From Pseudomonas sp. (lineage in GTDB: Bacteria; Pseudomonadota; Gammaproteobacteria; Pseudomonadales; Pseudomonadaceae), in contig NZ_JAUYNP010000329.1 in the NCBI RefSeq assembly GCF_030696055.1, positions 1-46,470 of the forward strand: a stretch of DNA of 46,470 nt, in the 5' to 3' direction. The position numbers and the translations under genes were made by a program. Shown one piece after another: positions 43,990 to 46,470 of the stretch. Position 1 is the first letter of the stretch, and every line of letters starts with the position of its first letter. The notes beneath the pieces are model-generated. The model saw only the letters and a program-made list of their open reading frames with translations. It did no database searches and was not told the origin of the DNA.

Positions 43990-46020
43990 TCAGAGTCCTT
44001 TCGCGTTCGTCTCGATGGCTGACTTGCGGGCGAGCAGTCGATCTTGCCATTGCTTAGTGAAGTGTTGTCGCACAGAGGCCAGGCTCCCCTTACGCAGATG
44101 ATTAAACGCCCCAGACCGGGTTACGAGCAGGTGCGGCTGGCGCTCTGCCGCCATGCTGGTAGCCGCCTCGGCGTCGTCAGCCATCCCTATATTCAATAGC
44201 TCTGAGGGGGAAGCGCTCACGCCTGACAGGATTACGACCGGAGCAGGGGAAGGGCCGATAACCATCATCAAAGGATCGTCAGACAGCTCACGGACTTCTG
44301 GAGCGCTGCCTGCGGGGCCAGACCAGTACTTAAGCGCGATGCTCAGCACCTGCCCACAATCCGGGAAGGACGCCCAGTCGCTGCCGCTTCCACCGACCCC
44401 AACCGCAACCAGCAACAGAATTTCAACGGCGGTGACCAGCAAGTCTAAGGTGCGGGGGCCGAGGCGAAGCGCGTGCTTCGCGTTTTTCCCTTCCGTTTCC
44501 GGGTACAGAAGCTGTTCCAGAAATTTTCGGCGGCTCTCGGGATTCTTGGCGAATCCGTCCAACCATTCCAGCCAAACCGTTTCCATGGCGTCAGCGAGGG
44601 CCGGATCTGTAATCACGGTAAGCTTTTCAGAGACGCCTTGAATGAGGCGCTGCCACATTAGGTCGTCCATAGCGCTTTCGAGCGCATCAGCTTCCGTTCG
44701 GGCCGCGCCTTGTGTCTTGAATTCATGATCCAGCGCGCACGCAAGACGCTCAGGGTTTTCGAGCCACGGGAGGTTTTTCAGGTCGCTCTCTGTGCAACCG
44801 AGCGTGTGCCCGACTTCATGGCCGACGCTACTGCGCCACGTTGGTTCGCCTAGCATCAGACTTTGACTGCCATTAGGCAGGTGCAAAGCCATGCGCAGTA
44901 TTGCTGATGGAAGAGTGAGGTTTGCTCCGATGGAGGGCGTGTATGGGGCGTATATCCTGAGCTTCCGGTTTCCAGGCTGACTACTCCACATGTGCTCCAC
45001 AACCCCCTGCGCAGATCGGGGAGCCACCCCACCAAGATCATGAGTCCCTGCGAACGACCATGACCTGCCGGCCGGCAGAACTTCGTCGCCTAACAGATAC
45101 TGAGCCCAGGTTTCGATATCTGGGCGAAGCTCGTCCTTGAGCTCTCGGACTACCGCATGGCAGCCCAAAGCTGACACGTCAGATGTCTCGCCAGTGATGT
45201 ACGTTATCAGGCGTTCAAGCGCCCTTTTCGGATCGGTAAAGTGCCGGCCAAGAGATTCAGCGCAGCGTTGCTCCAAGGTCGCATCGTTGCCAACGCAGAC
45301 TATGGTGACTCGACGCAGGGTGTCACTGATCTGGGCCCAATCTTTGAACCCACACCATGTCGTGAGCCAAAGATAGGTTCGCTCTGTGGGGCCGTCCTTG
45401 CGATTGGCAAGTTCGTCCAGATCAAGTCCGTCCTGGCGACACAGTTTGCATAAAGCATCCACATGGTCGACGGTGAGTTCGGCCTTGACCTTCAGGCTAG
45501 CACCCACGAGGGTCAATTTGAATTGACGGTCGGGTAGGGCGTCGAATGTGCCCTGTCTGGCATGCTTCGCGAGGCTAGCGAACGCTGAATCCAGGACAGA
45601 TTCTACTTGTGGTGGTTTCTTGGGCTTGAGAGGTGCATTCAAAGGGGGAGGGTTGGGGCCAGCTACGGGCTGCAGCGTAGCAGTGGCAGATCCACTCTTT
45701 GCACGCTTGGCCAAGTACTTTGCCTTGTCGGGATCTTTGGTGCAGAAATCACTGGCTTGGCGTTTGACTTGCAGATGCTCAAGGGAGTTAGGGGAATGCT
45801 GGATCACGACGTCATCCCACTCCTCGATACCGCCCTGTTCGGCGCCGATCGCGAGTGGAGCGCGCCTCCCATCAAGGAACTTCTCAAGCATGTCCGACAA
45901 GCGCTGAGCAATCACTAGCCTCTCGTAGTGAGACTTCTGCTCCAGCCGGAACCTTCTGATCATACCGACATCCCTTACTTCATTATTGTCCCAACCAGCT
46001 CCGCCAGCAGTGTGCCACAT
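43990..46020 (-). CDS. ABC-3C effector-like protein with N-terminal nuclease motif
   Basis: 676 residues (start could also be the ATG at 45963, MIRRFRLEQK; both have an SD). N-terminus: GGIEEWDDVVIQ then LEHLQVKRQ (residues 64-88) reads as a PD-(D/E)xK-type site (E, D, Q-x-K), like DUF4297/Cap4-type dsDNA nucleases. The middle is unassigned and contains HEVGHTLG (about 400), an HExxH-like match. The C-terminal third should be the ABC-3C-specific part. It ends one base before the middle gene. Expected to cut DNA upon activation by the ATPase complex; inference. Confidence 0.6.
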   Translation of the reverse strand: MWHTAGGAGWDNNEVRDVGMIRRFRLEQKSHYERLVIAQRLSDMLEKFLDGRRAPLAIGAEQGGIEEWDDVVIQHSPNSLEHLQVKRQASDFCTKDPDKAKYLAKRAKSGSATATLQPVAGPNPPPLNAPLKPKKPPQVESVLDSAFASLAKHARQGTFDALPDRQFKLTLVGASLKVKAELTVDHVDALCKLCRQDGLDLDELANRKDGPTERTYLWLTTWCGFKDWAQISDTLRRVTIVCVGNDATLEQRCAESLGRHFTDPKRALERLITYITGETSDVSALGCHAVVRELKDELRPDIETWAQYLLGDEVLPAGRSWSFAGTHDLGGVAPRSAQGVVEHMWSSQPGNRKLRIYAPYTPSIGANLTLPSAILRMALHLPNGSQSLMLGEPTWRSSVGHEVGHTLGCTESDLKNLPWLENPERLACALDHEFKTQGAARTEADALESAMDDLMWQRLIQGVSEKLTVITDPALADAMETVWLEWLDGFAKNPESRRKFLEQLLYPETEGKNAKHALRLGPRTLDLLVTAVEILLLVAVGVGGSGSDWASFPDCGQVLSIALKYWSGPAGSAPEVRELSDDPLMMVIGPSPAPVVILSGVSASPSELLNIGMADDAEAATSMAAERQPHLLVTRSGAFNHLRKGSLASVRQHFTKQWQDRLLARKSAIETNAKGL

Positions 46021-46025
46021 GCTAA

Positions 46026-46205
46026 CCCTCGAGATGGCTCAGTGATGCGCACCTATTGACTCCACTCCAAGACGTCCCCGCTAACAATCTGTATCTGGCC
46101 TGGAACAAGACCTCAATGCGCAATCCACGTATTGTCTATGTACGCGATTTCATCTTGGGATTGTTTGCGGATGACGTAGGGTCTATCGCGTTAGCCGCTG
46201 AATAG
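46026..46205 (+). pseudogene. LysR-family C-terminal remnant
   Basis: A frame open from 46026 to TAG at 46203-46205 encodes LTPLQDVPANNLYLAWNKTS and then MRNPRIVYVRDFIL..., typical for the end of the LysR effector domain. There is no start codon or N-terminal helix-turn-helix, and a stop (TAA at 46023) sits just before it. It abuts the start of the effector-like gene, so the rest was lost when the cassette or the island inserted. Missed by the ORF track. Confidence 0.65.
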
Positions 46206-46383
46206 CTGAAACACCTCGCGAATGTCCCCTTAGGCCGGTTTTGGCCATTCACCACAGACAGCTTTGGGGCGATTGCTGCCCCTCGCCCCGTCCCTAGTCA
46301 CGATCTGATCGCCATCATTCGATTCAAAAAAATCTCAGCCCTACATAACTGCAATGACATCACCACCAAGAAGGTTCTCCCCA

Positions 46384-46470
46384 TGTCATTGCACTGCCCC
46401 CGCTGTCACTCACCCAAAGTCGCTTCCTTCCATCACGCCATGAAAATCGGCGCGGCCATCGGCACCGTGG
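46384..46470 (+). CDS. Small CxxC protein, N-terminal part (runs off right edge)
   Basis: The ATG at 46384 opens MSLHCPRCHSPKVASFHHAM, 29 codons to the window end. CPRC is a zinc-ribbon-like half motif; the following KIGAAIGTV starts a glycine/alanine-rich, probably membrane-associated stretch. GAAGG precedes the ATG. Resembles small conserved proteins found in Pseudomonas integrative elements, but only the N-terminus is visible. Confidence 0.5.

Overview
The window looks like a Pseudomonas sensu lato chromosome (Pseudomonadaceae; genus-level split not resolvable by eye). Reasons: high GC, the hprA-rsmC pair, a malate:quinone oxidoreductase, a lactate locus with an LldR-type regulator, Pseudomonas-type REP and MITE-like repeats, and an ssrA gene with the tag ANDDNYGAQLAA. 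About the first 38.3 kb is core-like; the last 8 kb is the start of an integrated island that runs past the window end.

Layout. 1-180: C-terminus of a probable IS transposase. 189-7460: LysE exporter, hprA-rsmC, a Mn-type (yybP-ykoY) riboswitch leader in front of a TMEM165/UPF0016 cation exporter, a SnoaL-like protein, an M48 lipoprotein protease and a chemoreceptor. 7547-14830: HMCES/YedK-like protein, two small conserved proteins, an acyltransferase, small hypotheticals, a YajG lipoprotein, mqo, a PilZ protein and a DUF4124 protein. 14898-22975: TPR lipoproteins (one directly behind a 267-bp nested inverted-repeat element), pyruvate kinase, enoyl-CoA hydratase, a ferredoxin-reductase overlapping a diguanylate cyclase, and class I fumarase. 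23173-24698: a lower-GC two-gene unit of a membrane desaturase and a Coq4-motif protein. 24846-29470: FKBP isomerase, a divergent MarR/EamA-nitroreductase locus with two operators, a 140-bp MITE, an RHH protein and a DJ-1/PfpI protein. 29710-34931: lldR, a perfect LldR-type operator, lldD and a Fe-S D-lactate dehydrogenase. 35038-38215: a small secreted protein and a hybrid sensor kinase.

Island. tmRNA (38363-38750) carries the probable attachment site at its 3' end. A P4-type tyrosine integrase follows, with four TTGGTATTCC-type repeats ahead of it. On the opposite strand is a tightly coupled three-gene operon: a 676-aa protein with an N-terminal PD-(D/E)xK-like nuclease motif, a 199-aa middle protein and a 1000-aa Rad50/SMC-like ATPase with a CPLCG zinc-hook-like motif. 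This matches the ABC-three-component (ABC-3C) conflict-system layout and is the best candidate for a little-characterised defence system here. It abuts a LysR C-terminal remnant, and another small cysteine-motif gene begins at the window edge.

Most functions come from recognising family motifs by eye in the supplied translations; no database search was done. Where the ORF track begins too early I moved starts to the codon best supported by a Shine-Dalgarno sequence.
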